64,000 bases of DNA from Candidatus Binataceae bacterium (lineage in GTDB: Bacteria; Desulfobacterota; Binatia; Binatales; Binataceae): assembly GCA_035308025.1 (NCBI GenBank), contig DATGHL010000012.1, positions 62,001 through 126,000 of the forward strand, in the 5' to 3' direction. Positions 1 through 9,455 of the stretch are shown here, in pieces. Position 1 is the stretch's first letter. Every line of letters begins with the position of its first letter. A model generated the notes under the pieces. It was given only the letters and a program-made list of their open reading frames with translations. It made no database searches and had not been told where the DNA came from. The position numbers and the translations under genes were made by a program.

Positions 1-328
1 GTTCACCGTCGCTCTCGAGCGTGCGCAGGTTCGCGATCGCGTAATGGCGGCCGGCTTCCTCCATTTGTGCGCCGACATAGACCCCGCAGCGCCCGCACAT
101 CAGGAAGTCCGCGGTGGCAGTATCGAACCGATAGCGGAGCAGCATCGTGCGATCGCTAACGCTGAAATCCATCTCACCTTGCGGATCCGAAGTTGTCAGC
201 AGGCCGTGCTTGCGGCAGAACCCGCAGCCGCAGGTCCGCACCGGCAATTGCGCCACCGCTAGCTGCGACCGCAGGGTCCAGCGCAGATTACCACAATAGC
301 AACCCCCGCGATGTTCTTGCAGTTCCAT
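1..328 (-). CDS. GFA/CENP-V family zinc protein (partial, 3' end outside window)
   Basis: The reading frame starts at an ATG at 328 and is still open at base 1, so only the first 109 residues are seen. The protein shows the cysteine pattern of the GFA (glutathione-dependent formaldehyde-activating enzyme / CENP-V) fold: GGCYCGNLRW at residues 8-17, CGCGFCRKHG at about 49-58, and MCGRCGVYVG at about 85-94. In this family these cysteines bind structural and catalytic zinc. Most members have no proven substrate, so the role in formaldehyde or thiol chemistry is only a family-level guess. The next gene, on the same strand, ends about 80 bases upstream of this start. A short plus-strand frame over the same bases has no recognisable content. 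Confidence 0.85.
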   Translation of the reverse strand, partial: MELQEHRGGCYCGNLRWTLRSQLAVAQLPVRTCGCGFCRKHGLLTTSDPQGEMDFSVSDRTMLLRYRFDTATADFLMCGRCGVYVGAQMEEAGRHYAIANLRTLESDGE

Positions 329-411
329 CCCTGTGATCCCGGGCGCGCCGGGGCGCGGCTGATGACTACGCCCCGGCATCGTCCAACCGCTACTACGCCT
401 TTGCGAAAAGC

Positions 412-1767
412 TCAGCGCATGATCTGCTGAAGCCCACCCGGACTCCCGTACTTGACCCCGTCGAAATACTCTTTCGGCACGTTAATATCGATATACGGCT
501 TGCGCTTCCAGGGATTGCCGAATCCGCACCAGACCGTCTCGTGCGAGTTCTGGAAATCCATCGCGGACGACGAAATGCCCTCCCACATATGACCCATCCC
601 CGGCACGTCGCCGGCTCCGTTGTAATACGAAATCGATTTCCAGAGCTTGTGATTCGAGTCGAACAGATCAACCCAGTCGCCCAACCAGTGCTCCTTGTCG
701 GCATACATGATCCGGCTCGAATAACAGTAGCCCGACGCTTCGCTCGAAATCCGGTGGACATCGTCGATCGCCATGTCCCGCACTTCCCATTTGCCCCACG
801 AGGGTTTGGGGAATCCAAGCGGCATCAGGTAACCGCCCGGGAAGATCGCGCCGTCCTGGTTAAAGTGCGCTAGCGTTAAAATCTTGCGATCGCCCAGAAA
901 ATCGCCGGTGTAGATCGAGGTGCTACCATTAAAGCCGTTGCCCTTGGCGTCGTCGTAAGTCCAGTCAAAGCCGAACACCGGCGAACAACGCGCCGTACTC
1001 GCCAAGCGCAGCGATCGGCGCAACGCCGGCACGAATACGTACGTGTCCGGAAATGGCTGCTTCTCCTGATCGATGTAAAATAGATTTAACGACGCGGTAT
1101 AGCGCGCCTGTTCCGGCGACTCCTCCATGAGCCATTCCGTGTACCATACCCCGGGCAGGTAATCGAGGCTCGACGCGGGAATCCCTGGGTCGCTGATATA
1201 GTCACTCGTGCTCACCCGGTAGACCACATCCAGCGTAGTCGCATTGACATTGCCATAGCGATCAATCGCCCAGACCGAGCCGTAGTTATTCGGCCCATTG
1301 ACATACATCTGCGGTCCCGCCGGCCAGTTGATATTCGCGAGCACCTTCCAGCCCTTGTACGGCTCCGACGGATTCGGGAACGGCGTCCCACCATGGTAGT
1401 TGTGTAGTACGTAATGGCCATTAGGAAGCAACTCGACCGTGGTTTGTGGCGAATACTTCTCGGTCCGCTCGATCCAACTCTTCAATAGGAAATCATGGAC
1501 TGTCGGCCCCACCTCTAGCACGGCTTCCGGCGGTATCTTCCAGAAGTACTTCCCGGCGAACATCTCCTGCATGCCCAGCGGCAAAAAATTCCGGTACTGC
1601 TGCCAGTTCTGAATGGTGACCTTCGTGCCGATCGCGAGTTCGCCCTGATTCTGCGAATCCTTGAGCCACTGATCCATCTCGCTACGATCGGTCGCCTGCG
1701 ACCACCCTCTCGACGGCAGTAATGCAATCAGCATCGCCGCCGCCATCACGCGCGCGAACCTCTGCAT
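412..1767 (-). CDS. DUF1329 family exported protein
   Basis: This 451-residue protein begins with a classical signal peptide (residues 1-23, basic start, hydrophobic core, cleavage near GWSQA). The rest matches my recollection of the DUF1329 family (PF07044), a large periplasmic or outer-membrane-associated protein with a LolA-like fold predicted for the family. Visible features include aromatic-rich blocks such as YFWKIPPEAVLEVGPT near residues 74-89, and AGPQMYVNGPNN near 150-161. A strong ribosome binding site (AAAGGAGA) precedes the ATG. DUF1329 genes are common near degradation gene sets for hydrophobic compounds in Pseudomonas and in uncultured deltaproteobacterial-type genomes; a link to export or uptake of lipophilic molecules is inference. 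No partner gene lies next to it here. Confidence 0.8.
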   Translation of the reverse strand: MQRFARVMAAAMLIALLPSRGWSQATDRSEMDQWLKDSQNQGELAIGTKVTIQNWQQYRNFLPLGMQEMFAGKYFWKIPPEAVLEVGPTVHDFLLKSWIERTEKYSPQTTVELLPNGHYVLHNYHGGTPFPNPSEPYKGWKVLANINWPAGPQMYVNGPNNYGSVWAIDRYGNVNATTLDVVYRVSTSDYISDPGIPASSLDYLPGVWYTEWLMEESPEQARYTASLNLFYIDQEKQPFPDTYVFVPALRRSLRLASTARCSPVFGFDWTYDDAKGNGFNGSTSIYTGDFLGDRKILTLAHFNQDGAIFPGGYLMPLGFPKPSWGKWEVRDMAIDDVHRISSEASGYCYSSRIMYADKEHWLGDWVDLFDSNHKLWKSISYYNGAGDVPGMGHMWEGISSSAMDFQNSHETVWCGFGNPWKRKPYIDINVPKEYFDGVKYGSPGGLQQIMR

Positions 1768-1878
1768 GGCGTTTCTCCTTTGCCCTTAACAAGCTCCGTA
1801 AAACGAAGCCAGGCAGTACGGAGCTCAGAGCAGTTGCGAGTTGACGGTCCCCACGACCTCAAGAAGCCAGCCCCTCTG

Positions 1879-1897
1879 GCTCGGCCGTTAGCCGAGC
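1879..1897 (-). terminator. Stem-loop between rluD-like gene and DUF1329 gene
   Basis: A perfect 7-bp inverted repeat (GCTCGGC / GCCGAGC) with a 5-base loop lies in the 213-base gap 1768-1980, about 85 bases after the rluD-like stop. No T-run follows on the minus strand, so it is only a candidate transcription stop or 3' end stabiliser. The rest of this gap holds nothing I recognise. Confidence 0.35.
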
Positions 1898-1980
1898 TTA
1901 TGCGCCGAATAAGAGTTGCTGTCAATAATGAGACGTCAGGGTAAAGCTGGGAGCCCTCTGCTTCAGAAGCTAACTCGGAA

Positions 1981-2979
1981 TTACTCCCCTGCCGCGACCC
2001 ATCGCTCGATCAGATCGCCCGCGGCACCGAGCCCAAGTGCCGCCATATACTTCGCTATTTCCTCCGCCAGCGGGGCGCGAAACTCGAGCCGTGCGCCGCT
2101 GCGGGGATGGTCCACCGCCAACGCGAAGGCATGCAGCGCCTGACGCCCCATCGGATGGGTCGCGGTCTCGCGCGAACCGTAAGTCGTGTCGCCGACGCAG
2201 GGATGGCCGGCTGCCGCCAGATGCACGCGAATCTGATGCGTCCGCCCGGTCTCGGGCCGCACCCCGACTAACGTTACTCCCGCGCCGCGCCATAGCACCG
2301 TCACATGGCTCACCGCCGCGCGCGGCGTGCGCGACCGCACCGACATCCGTTGGCGTTCGGTCGGATGGCGTCCGATCGGCTGAGCGAGCGTGAATTGCTC
2401 ACGCGCGACGACGCCGCGCACGAGCGCGACATAGAACTTGCTGACCATGCGCTCTTTGAACTGCCTGGCCAAGGCGGTGCGCGCAAATGGCGTGCGCGCC
2501 ACCACCATCACGCCCGACGTGTCCTTGTCCAGCCGATGAACAATCCCCGGCCGCATAATTCCGTCGGGCTCGGCCATCGCGGCGAGCTCCGGAAAGCGCG
2601 CGAGCAGCCCATCGACCAGAGTCGAGTGGAGATGGCCCGGCGCCTGATGGACCGTCATGCCGGCCGGCTTGTTCACCGCGATCAGTTCGTCGTCGGCATA
2701 GATTACGGTGATTTCCGGTGCGTCCGCGCTCGCCACTGCCGGCGTCACCTCGGGCGGTGCGCCAATCTCGATCCGATCTCCCGCCCGCAAAGTCGCCGAG
2801 ACTCGCGCACTCGCGCCGTTGAGCGTCACGCGGCCCGCTTTGATCATCCGCGCCGCCTGCGCCCGCGAATACTCCGGCGCCAGCGCCCCGGCCATAAAGT
2901 GATCGAGCCGCATCCGCTGATGGGCCGCAGCCGCGATCAAAATCCGCGGCCGATCCAATTCTACGGAATTACTCCGCAT
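1981..2979 (-). CDS. RluA-family 23S rRNA pseudouridine synthase (RluD/RluC type)
   Basis: This 332-residue enzyme converts uridines of large-subunit rRNA to pseudouridine. An S4 RNA-binding domain occupies about residues 24-85 (MRLDHFMAG, RMIKAGRVTLNG), followed by the catalytic domain. The hallmark catalytic segment HRLDKDTSGVMVVA is at about 148-161, with the active aspartate in HRLDKDTSG; GRTHQIRVHLAAAGHP at about 245-260 is the second conserved block. The domain order and length match RluD and RluC; I cannot choose between their target sites. The chosen start overlaps the end of sodC by 19 bases, which suggests translation coupling. An internal ATG at residue 23 is a possible alternative start. 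It is the last gene of the leuC-to-rlu minus-strand run. Confidence 0.9.
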   Translation of the reverse strand: MRSNSVELDRPRILIAAAAHQRMRLDHFMAGALAPEYSRAQAARMIKAGRVTLNGASARVSATLRAGDRIEIGAPPEVTPAVASADAPEITVIYADDELIAVNKPAGMTVHQAPGHLHSTLVDGLLARFPELAAMAEPDGIMRPGIVHRLDKDTSGVMVVARTPFARTALARQFKERMVSKFYVALVRGVVAREQFTLAQPIGRHPTERQRMSVRSRTPRAAVSHVTVLWRGAGVTLVGVRPETGRTHQIRVHLAAAGHPCVGDTTYGSRETATHPMGRQALHAFALAVDHPRSGARLEFRAPLAEEIAKYMAALGLGAAGDLIERWVAAGE

Positions 2980-3506
2980 GCGATACGCGGCCCGCCGCCG
3001 CCCAGCGGCTCAGGCTCGTCGGCATAGTTATCGCCGCCCGCATGAACCATGATCGCGCGACCCTGAACATCCTTGAGCAGCAGGCGCGGCGCGAGCACCG
3101 GCGTCGTCGCCTTGCCATCGGCGTTTACCACCAGCGGCGGCAGGTCGCCGGCATGCCCATTGCCATAGGGCCCCTTATGATGCCTGGTCGCGGCGGGATC
3201 GAGATGCCCCCCAGCGGCGAAGCCGGCGGCCATTTTGCCGTCATGATCGGCCGGCCCGCACGCAGGTTTTTCGTGGATATGGAAGCCGTGCACGCCGGCG
3301 GGCAAACCGGAAAGATTCGGCGTGACGAGCAGGCCCCACTTGCTGTCGGCGAAGGTGACAGAGCCGATCGCCGGCCCGACGCCCGCGGCGCTAATCGAGT
3401 TGACGGTCACCGTAACCGGCGGCGCGGCATGAGCCGCCGACATCATCGCGATTATCGCAGTCATCGCGATAGACAATGATGCAATCAGCGGGAGCCTTGA
3501 GATCAT
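2961..3506 (-). CDS. sodC: Cu/Zn superoxide dismutase (periplasmic)
   Basis: SodC dismutates superoxide to oxygen and hydrogen peroxide, normally in the periplasm. With the ATG at 3506 the protein has 181 residues, starting with a signal peptide (MISRLPLIASLSIAM to AAHAAP). Metal ligands are visible: HGFHIHEKPAC (copper histidines and the disulphide cysteine), GGHLDP (bridging histidine), HKGPYGNGHAGDLP (zinc ligands), MVHAGGDNY (last copper histidine), and GGPRIACGVI with the substrate-guiding arginine and second cysteine. The frame extends 20 codons further upstream, but that part overlaps leuD and would bury the signal peptide. It begins 7 bases after leuD stops, so it is probably co-transcribed with the leucine genes, with no obvious functional link. 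Confidence 0.93.
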   Translation of the reverse strand: MISRLPLIASLSIAMTAIIAMMSAAHAAPPVTVTVNSISAAGVGPAIGSVTFADSKWGLLVTPNLSGLPAGVHGFHIHEKPACGPADHDGKMAAGFAAGGHLDPAATRHHKGPYGNGHAGDLPPLVVNADGKATTPVLAPRLLLKDVQGRAIMVHAGGDNYADEPEPLGGGGPRIACGVIP

Positions 3507-3513
3507 CACGCAC

Positions 3514-4101
3514 TCACCGAAGAGCAGTCGGATGCTTCGTTTCGTAGGCGACGATCTCGGACTCATGCGCCAGCGTCAGTGCGATATCGTCGAGTCCTTC
3601 GAGCAGGCACTTCTTGGGGAATTCGTCGATCGCGAAGTGCGCCGACCAGCCCGCCTCATCGGTAACCTTTTGTCCCGCAAGATCGATCGTCAGGCTGTAG
3701 CCTTCGTGGCGCTTGATCGCGAGAAAGATCGCTTCGACCTCCTCCGGCTTGAGCACAATCGTCAGCACGCCGTTCTTGAGGCAGTTGTTGCGAAAAATAT
3801 CGGCGAACGACGGCGCGATTATCACGCGAAAGCCGAAATCGGCCAGTGCCCAGACCGCATGCTCGCGCGATGAGCCGCAGCCGAAGTTGGCGCGCGCCAC
3901 CAGGATACTCGCCGCCTTGAAGCGCGGTTCCGACAGCACGAACTGACTGTCGGGCTGATTGCGCCAGTCATAAAAAAGCGTCGCGCCCAGTCCGCTGCGC
4001 AGCACCGCCTTGAGAAACTGCTTGGGGATAATCTGATCAGTATCGACGTTGGGCCGATCCAACGGCGCCACTAATCCAGTGAAATTCTTGAATGGTTGCA
4101 T
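3514..4101 (-). CDS. leuD: 3-isopropylmalate dehydratase small subunit
   Basis: LeuD is the swivel-domain subunit that, with LeuC, isomerises 2-isopropylmalate to 3-isopropylmalate in leucine synthesis. The 195-residue protein starts MQPFKNFTGLVAPLDRPNVD; conserved blocks are NVDTDQIIPKQFLK, FGCGSSREHAVWAL (active-site serine/arginine loop), FADIFRNNCLKNGVL and a C-terminal LTLAHESEIVAYE. A good GGGAG site sits 9 bases before the ATG at 4101; the frame is open upstream to 4218 but that part is not conserved. LeuD normally follows leuC directly. Here a luciferase-like oxidoreductase gene sits between them on the same strand. Confidence 0.95.
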   Translation of the reverse strand: MQPFKNFTGLVAPLDRPNVDTDQIIPKQFLKAVLRSGLGATLFYDWRNQPDSQFVLSEPRFKAASILVARANFGCGSSREHAVWALADFGFRVIIAPSFADIFRNNCLKNGVLTIVLKPEEVEAIFLAIKRHEGYSLTIDLAGQKVTDEAGWSAHFAIDEFPKKCLLEGLDDIALTLAHESEIVAYETKHPTALR

Positions 4102-4269
4102 TCGCTTCTCCCGCAGTCTGCATAACCCGCTCGCAAAAGAATCATTACGCTTTAGCTTGAACGATGCTTTTTTATCCCGCACCCGAGGACCTGAATCCAC
4201 GAGGCGCGGCCTAATCAAACCTGCCAGGGGAAGAATCCCGGAGCGGTCCGGCCGCCACGACCGTGGAAA

Positions 4270-5322
4270 CTAGGTCAGCCCCTGAATCACCTGCGTATTG
4301 AACTCGTCGATCACCGTTTGGTCCCCAGCGATCGCGACCTGGTTGACCCCGGCCGCGGTCATCTTTCGAATTCGCACCTGAATCTCCTCGGCCGAGCCGG
4401 TCAGAGTGGTCTCTTTAATCATTTTATCCGTCACGAGCGGCGCATGTTCGGGCTTAAACTCGACGCAATAGCCGGAGTAGAGGTCGAGATGGCGCGTCTC
4501 GATCGGCGTGTTGGGCGTGCGATACGCGTCCTTGAAGGTCATCAGATCATCGCGGATATCGGCGGGCAGTTCGTGTGGGTCTTTGACCGAGAGCGCAAAG
4601 ATATTGCATTCGGACGTGACTAAAGGCCCTACCGCTCGTTGGACCTCAGCGAAACTCTCGCCAGGTTTGCTCAGGTGGAACGCCGTGGCAACCACAATAT
4701 AAAGATCCTGAAGCCGCTTGCCCGCGCGCTCGGCGCCGCGCCGGACGTGGCCGAGTGTGTATTCAAGCAGGCTGTCGCCGACCACCCCGAACAGGATCAC
4801 CCCGTCGCCAATTTCCCCGGCCAACTCGAGCGATTTGGGCCCACTGCCTGCTAGGTAAACCGGGATCCGGTCCCGCAGGTTAATTAGACCGGCCTCAGGG
4901 TTGAGAAACCTTATCTGCCGACGCCGGTCGCCTTCCTGATAGGGGACGGTCTCTCGGTTCCAGAGGCCGCGACACACCTCGACGTGGGTCCGCAGCTCCG
5001 CGAGCTTGGCGGCGGGCATCCCCAGCGTGCGTCTGCAAGTATTGCCCGTGCCGATACCCATAATCACGCGGCCCGGAGCAAGCACATTGAGCGTGGCAAA
5101 GTTGCAAGCGGTCACGGGAGCGATGCGGGAAGAAGGATTGGTGACGTTGGTGCCTAATTTGATCTTGCTGGTGTCGTTCGCGCACAGCGCCAAGCATTGA
5201 AAAACATCAGCCCAGATCATCTGGGTATCGCCCAGCCAGGCGTGTGTGAAACCACTGGCCTCAGCGAAAGCGACGTCCCTGCGAATATCAACACTTGCGA
5301 GCCAAAGAATCCCGAAATCCAT
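4270..5322 (-). CDS. LLM-class (luciferase-like) flavin- or F420-dependent oxidoreductase
   Basis: The 350-residue protein has the TIM-barrel pattern of the bacterial luciferase superfamily (PF00296). Seen are MDFGILWLASVDIRRDVAFAE at the N-terminus (a beta strand and helix typical of F420-dependent reductases), LGTNVTNPSSRIAPVTA, RVIMGIGTGNT at about 85-95, and IPVYLAGSGPKSLELAGEIGDG, the classic late-barrel motif. Relatives include methylene-tetrahydromethanopterin reductase-like and alkane-sulfonate-like enzymes; cofactor choice (FMN or F420) cannot be read reliably from sequence alone. An AGAGGA site precedes the ATG. It lies between leuC and leuD on the same strand with gaps of 81 and 168 bases, an unusual place that may be chance insertion. 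Confidence 0.85.
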   Translation of the reverse strand: MDFGILWLASVDIRRDVAFAEASGFTHAWLGDTQMIWADVFQCLALCANDTSKIKLGTNVTNPSSRIAPVTACNFATLNVLAPGRVIMGIGTGNTCRRTLGMPAAKLAELRTHVEVCRGLWNRETVPYQEGDRRRQIRFLNPEAGLINLRDRIPVYLAGSGPKSLELAGEIGDGVILFGVVGDSLLEYTLGHVRRGAERAGKRLQDLYIVVATAFHLSKPGESFAEVQRAVGPLVTSECNIFALSVKDPHELPADIRDDLMTFKDAYRTPNTPIETRHLDLYSGYCVEFKPEHAPLVTDKMIKETTLTGSAEEIQVRIRKMTAAGVNQVAIAGDQTVIDEFNTQVIQGLT

Positions 5323-5403
5323 AGCTGTTCCTCTCGCTCCGTGGCCTGTTTCCCAGCACTAATGCTGAAGCGATCTGGAGGGCCTGCGATACGCAGCGCT
5401 TTC

Positions 5404-6813
5404 CTACCTCTTCGCCCACTCGCGCACGTCGACGAAGTGGCCCGTGACCGCCGCCGCGGCCGCCATAATCGGACTCACAAGATGAGTGCGGCCGCCCTTG
5501 CCCTGACGCCCCTCGAAATTGCGATTCGAGGTGCTCGCCGAGCGCTGGCCCGGCGCCAGAATATCCGGATTCATCCCCAGGCACATGCTGCAACCCGACT
5601 CGCGCCACTCGAAGCCGGCCTCGACGAAGATCCGATCGAGCCCGAGACTCTCAGCCGCGGCCTTGACCTGCTGCGATCCCGGCACGACCAGCGCCCGGAC
5701 CTTCGACGAGACTTTGCGTCCTTTGACGATCGCCGCCGCCGCCTGCAGGTCACTGATTCGCGCATTCGTGCATGAGCCGATAAACACCAGATCGACCGCG
5801 ATCTCCTCGATCGGCGTGCCCGGCCGCAGCCCCATATATTCGAGCGCGAGCTCGGCCGCCCGCCGCTGCGGCGCATCCGCAAAACTCGACGGATCGGGCA
5901 CCCGCGCCGTGACCTCCGTCACCATCCCGGGGTTAGTCCCCCAAGTCACCTGCGGGGCGAACGCGGCCGCATCGAAGCTGACGCTCTTGTCAAATTTCGC
6001 GCCCGCGTCCGTGCGAAAACCGAGCCAGCGCGCCGCCGCCTGATCGAACTCCTTGCCGCTCGCTACGTAGCGCCGTCCGCGCAGGTAATCGACCGTCTTC
6101 TGGTCCGCCGCAATCATGCCCGCCCGCGCGCCGCCCTCGATCGTCATGTTGCACACGGTCATCCGCTCTTCCATCGAGAAGTGCTCGATCGTCGAGCCGC
6201 GATACTCGATCACGTGGCCGGTGCCGCCGTCGGTGGTAATCTTGCCGATGATCCCGAGGATAACGTCCTTCGCGCCGACCCCCAGCCCGAGTTCACCCTC
6301 GACCCGCACCTCCATCGTCTTTGGCCGCGCCTGCCACAGGCACTGCGTTGCGAGGACGTGTTCGACTTCGCTGGTGCCGATACCGAAGGCCAGCGCACCC
6401 ATCGCACCGTGAGTTGCGGTATGGCTGTCGCCACAGACGATCGTCATGCCTGGCTGCGACAGGCCCAGCTCGGGTCCGATAATATGCACGATGCCCTGCT
6501 CGCGATCGCCGAGGTCAAACAACTTGATCCCGAAATCACGGCAGTTCTTGCGCATCATCTCGATCTGGAGCTTGGAATCGGGATCGAGAATCGGCAGCGA
6601 ACGATCGGTCGTCGGCACGTTATGATCTTGTGTCGCGAAGGTGCGATCCGGCCGCCGCACCTTGCGCCCCAGCTTCGTCAGCGACTCAAAGGCCACCGGC
6701 GAAGTCACCTCATGCACCAGATGCAGATCGACATAGAGCAGCGCCGGACTGCCGGGCGCTTCATACACGACATGTTCGTTCCAGATTTTCTCAAACAACG
6801 TCTGCGCGGCCAT
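5404..6813 (-). CDS. leuC: 3-isopropylmalate dehydratase large subunit
   Basis: LeuC carries the [4Fe-4S] cluster of isopropylmalate isomerase. The 469-residue length is normal for the bacterial form. Conserved aconitase-family blocks are present: [20 protein letters not shown] (about 130-149), [17 protein letters not shown] with the first cluster cysteine (about 346-362), and [13 protein letters not shown] with the other two (about 408-420). The N-terminal ENIWNEHVV-type block and the [13 protein letters not shown] active-site loop are also seen. A GGAGGG site precedes the ATG. It heads the unit leuC - LLM oxidoreductase - leuD - sodC - rlu. No leuA or leuB lies in the window. Confidence 0.96.
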   Translation of the reverse strand: MAAQTLFEKIWNEHVVYEAPGSPALLYVDLHLVHEVTSPVAFESLTKLGRKVRRPDRTFATQDHNVPTTDRSLPILDPDSKLQIEMMRKNCRDFGIKLFDLGDREQGIVHIIGPELGLSQPGMTIVCGDSHTATHGAMGALAFGIGTSEVEHVLATQCLWQARPKTMEVRVEGELGLGVGAKDVILGIIGKITTDGGTGHVIEYRGSTIEHFSMEERMTVCNMTIEGGARAGMIAADQKTVDYLRGRRYVASGKEFDQAAARWLGFRTDAGAKFDKSVSFDAAAFAPQVTWGTNPGMVTEVTARVPDPSSFADAPQRRAAELALEYMGLRPGTPIEEIAVDLVFIGSCTNARISDLQAAAAIVKGRKVSSKVRALVVPGSQQVKAAAESLGLDRIFVEAGFEWRESGCSMCLGMNPDILAPGQRSASTSNRNFEGRQGKGGRTHLVSPIMAAAAAVTGHFVDVREWAKR

Positions 6814-6890
6814 GTTCTAAAATTCCCTCCGCGGAAACCCAATCGTCCAACCTTCAGGAATTATCCGACCAACTGCGCCTGCGTCAAAGC

Positions 6891-7388
6891 CTACTGCGCC
6901 GGTTTGCCGACGTCACTGGCCGACGCGCGCGGCAAGCCGACCGAGACGTGGACCACTAAGTAGCGCCACTTCCCGTCCTTCTCATGGATCAACTCGGTGG
7001 CCCGCACCAGCGCCGAATTGCCGAGCTTGTCGGTGGCCTCAAACTGCCGCACGATCATGATGAAGTCGGGGCCCATCGAGGTCGCCGAGAGGCTCATAGT
7101 TTTAAGCGCGGCCTTGTGCTGCGCATCGGGGCAAAACGCCGCGTCGAAATTCTTCACTAGCGGGGCAATCTCGGCTTTGCCGCCCCCGAGTTCTCCGTCG
7201 CCGGGAAAGATCGCGGCCGCGTGATCCTCAAAAAAATCCAGGGCGGCGCCAGGCGTGCAGGCCAGCAGCGCAGCATCGTAGGCCTGATCAGTCGCCTTCG
7301 CCGTCGCGACCGCATCGGCCATCGCCGAGCGCGCGAGCATGAGCATCATCACCAGAGCTAGCGCGACACCGAATGTCTTCAATCCCAC
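6891..7388 (-). CDS. Exported NTF2/SnoaL-like protein of unknown function
   Basis: The 165-residue product starts with a clear signal peptide (MGLKTFGVALALVMMLMLA to SAMADA). The mature part has the alternating helix-strand layout of SnoaL/DUF4440-type NTF2-like folds: a helix with DQAYDAALLACTPGAALDFF, a short loop ending in PGDGE, then paired strands such as FIMIVRQFEATDKLGNSALV, LIHEKDGKWRYLVVHVSV. The C-terminal strand pattern HEKDGKWRYLVVH is typical of the DUF4440 family. No catalytic residues can be assigned. It sits between fumC and leuC on the same strand, 35 bases after fumC, and could be expressed with it. Function unknown. Confidence 0.65.
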   Translation of the reverse strand: MGLKTFGVALALVMMLMLARSAMADAVATAKATDQAYDAALLACTPGAALDFFEDHAAAIFPGDGELGGGKAEIAPLVKNFDAAFCPDAQHKAALKTMSLSATSMGPDFIMIVRQFEATDKLGNSALVRATELIHEKDGKWRYLVVHVSVGLPRASASDVGKPAQ

Positions 7389-7423
7389 CTCTCCTTTTCG
7401 ATTCTCGCTGGCGCGCCCGTCGG

Positions 7424-8830
7424 TTACTGCTCCGGCGCGATCATCTTCTCCGCCACCACGTAACGATCGAACTCCTCGGGCTTAAGCAGATTCAGCGCCA
7501 GACAGGCCGCCCTCAGGGTCGTGCCCTCATGATGGGCCTTCTTGGCGACCTTGGCCGCATTATCGTAACCGATATGCGGACTTAGCGCCGTCACCAGCAT
7601 CAGCGAGTTCGCGACGTAGTCCGCGATCCGTTCGCGATTCACCTCGAGTCCCTCGACGCAATGTTCCGCAAAGAGCCCGCAGGCGTCGCTCAGCAGCCGG
7701 ATCGAATGCAGCAGATTATGGATAATCACCGGCTTGAAGACGTTCAGCTCGAAATTCCCCTGCGAGCCGGCGAAACCGATCGCCGCGTCATTGCCCATCA
7801 CCTGCACGCAGACCATGGTCATCGCCTCCGACTGGGTCGGATTTACCTTGCCGGGCATGATCGAGGAGCCCGGCTCATTCTCAGGCAGTACGAGTTCGCC
7901 CAGGCCGCAGCGCGGTCCCGAGCCCATCCAGCGCAGGTCGTTCGCAAGCTTCATCAGCGCGCAGGCCAGCGCCTTGAGCATCCCGCTGGCCGCCACCAAT
8001 GCGTCATGCCCGGCCAGCGCTGCGAATTTGTTCGGCGCCGAGGTGAACTTGAGCCCGGTCAATTGCGCGATCCGCGCGGCGCAGCGCTCAGCGAACTCCG
8101 GATGGGTATTCAGGCCCGTGCCGACGGCGGTGCCGCCGATCGCCAGCTCCATTACCTCCGGCAGTAGCGCTTCGATCCGCTTGATACCGTACTCAAGTTG
8201 CGCAATATAGCCCGAGAACTCCTGCCCGAAGGTCAGGGGCACCGCATCCATCAGATGGGTCCTGCCGATCTTGACGATATCCGCGATCTCCGTCTGCTTG
8301 CGCCTGAGCGCCTCGATTAAGCCCTTGACCGCCGGGACCAGCCGATGGGTCAGTTCTTCGGCCGCCGCCACATGCATCGCGGTGGGAAACGTGTCGTTCG
8401 AGGATTGCGACATATTGACGTGATCGTTCGGATGGATCGGCTGTTTGCTGCCGAGCTCGCCGCCCGCCAGCGCGATCGCGCGATTCGAGATCACCTCGTT
8501 CGCATTCATGTTGGTCTGCGTGCCGCTGCCGGTCTGCCAGATGCGCAGCGGAAACTCGGCGTCGAGCCGGCCGGCAATCACTTCGTCCGCTGCCTGCACG
8601 ATCAAATCCGCCAGCTTCGGCGCCAGCTTGTTGAAATCGCGATTGACCTCGGCTGCGGCCCGCTTCAGGATGCCGAAGGCCCGGATCATCGCGCGCGGCA
8701 TCACGTCCTGCGCAATCGCGAAATGGATTAGCGAGCGCTCGGTCTGCGCGCCCCAGTAATGCTCGGCCGGCACTTCGATCTTGCCCATGCTGTCGCTCTC
8801 AACCCGAACCCGTTTAGCGCCTTCCGCCAT
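7424..8830 (-). CDS. fumC: Class II fumarate hydratase
   Basis: FumC hydrates fumarate to L-malate in the TCA cycle; it is iron-free and oxygen-stable. The 468-residue protein shows the superfamily signature [17 protein letters not shown] (about 327-343), containing the catalytic serine loop, plus [15 protein letters not shown] (about 102-116), [20 protein letters not shown] (about 137-156) with the conserved substrate-binding residues, and [24 protein letters not shown] site lies before the ATG at 8830. It points away from the ferredoxin gene at 9090, leaving a 259-base divergent spacer in which I see no convincing promoter motif. Confidence 0.96.
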   Translation of the reverse strand: MAEGAKRVRVESDSMGKIEVPAEHYWGAQTERSLIHFAIAQDVMPRAMIRAFGILKRAAAEVNRDFNKLAPKLADLIVQAADEVIAGRLDAEFPLRIWQTGSGTQTNMNANEVISNRAIALAGGELGSKQPIHPNDHVNMSQSSNDTFPTAMHVAAAEELTHRLVPAVKGLIEALRRKQTEIADIVKIGRTHLMDAVPLTFGQEFSGYIAQLEYGIKRIEALLPEVMELAIGGTAVGTGLNTHPEFAERCAARIAQLTGLKFTSAPNKFAALAGHDALVAASGMLKALACALMKLANDLRWMGSGPRCGLGELVLPENEPGSSIMPGKVNPTQSEAMTMVCVQVMGNDAAIGFAGSQGNFELNVFKPVIIHNLLHSIRLLSDACGLFAEHCVEGLEVNRERIADYVANSLMLVTALSPHIGYDNAAKVAKKAHHEGTTLRAACLALNLLKPEEFDRYVVAEKMIAPEQ

Positions 8831-9089
8831 GACTACTCTCCGTGAAGAATTTCCTGCGCGACAGCTCTAGCGCATCACCCGCGCTCCGAGCAATCAAGCC
8901 TAAGAGATTGGTACTGGCCGTAAGACAGCACCAATAGATTGAGTCAGCGGCCCGTTGAAACCAGCCTGCTACTATGACAAAAAGCTGCGTGAGCGTTTGA
9001 CCCGAATCCTTTTGCGCGCGGCCCTTTTCCATGCGCGGCCGTCAGGATATGGTTTACTCCTCATAACGTGCAGGAGAGATTTTGCCGCC

Positions 9090-9446
9090 ATGCCATGGAC
9101 GATAACCCGCCTCTGTATTGATTGCGTGGACACCGGATGCGTCAGCGTATGCCCGGTCGATTGCATCTACGAGTATGTCGGCGAGGATCGCGAACGCTTT
9201 CCCAACATGCTCTATATCCATCCCGACGAGTGTATCGATTGCGGCGCCTGCGAGCCCGAATGCCCGTGGCAGGCGATCTTTGAGGAGCCGGCGGTCCCCG
9301 AAATCTTCAACGCCGACATCGCTCTCAATCACGCGACCGTCGATATGGCCGATCAGTTTAAGGTGAAAACCTTCGTCACTACCGAACATCCGACCCCGGA
9401 TCAGATCGCCGCCAACAAGGCCAAGTGGGGCTGGACCGACGGCTGA
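9090..9446 (+). CDS. fdxA: 7Fe-type ferredoxin (FdxA-like)
   Basis: This 118-residue electron carrier has two cluster motifs: [20 protein letters not shown] near residues 9-28 and [19 protein letters not shown] near residues 49-67. The pattern of the first, followed by an extra cysteine, is that of ferredoxins with one [3Fe-4S] and one [4Fe-4S] cluster; the second is a standard [4Fe-4S] motif. [17 protein letters not shown] is nearly invariant in FdxA. The ATG at 9090 gives the normal N-terminus MPWTITRL; the frame is open upstream to 8955 without conserved content. AGGAGA lies 12 bases before the start. It stands alone and may serve the isc system at 25.7 kb, which lacks its own fdx; that is inference. 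Confidence 0.9.
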   Translation: MPWTITRLCIDCVDTGCVSVCPVDCIYEYVGEDRERFPNMLYIHPDECIDCGACEPECPWQAIFEEPAVPEIFNADIALNHATVDMADQFKVKTFVTTEHPTPDQIAANKAKWGWTDG

Positions 9447-9455
9447 GCACTAACA

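Noticed and set aside
44-262. Plus-strand frame of 72 codons at the left edge
   Set aside because: The minus strand over the same bases encodes a GFA-family protein with intact cysteine motifs.
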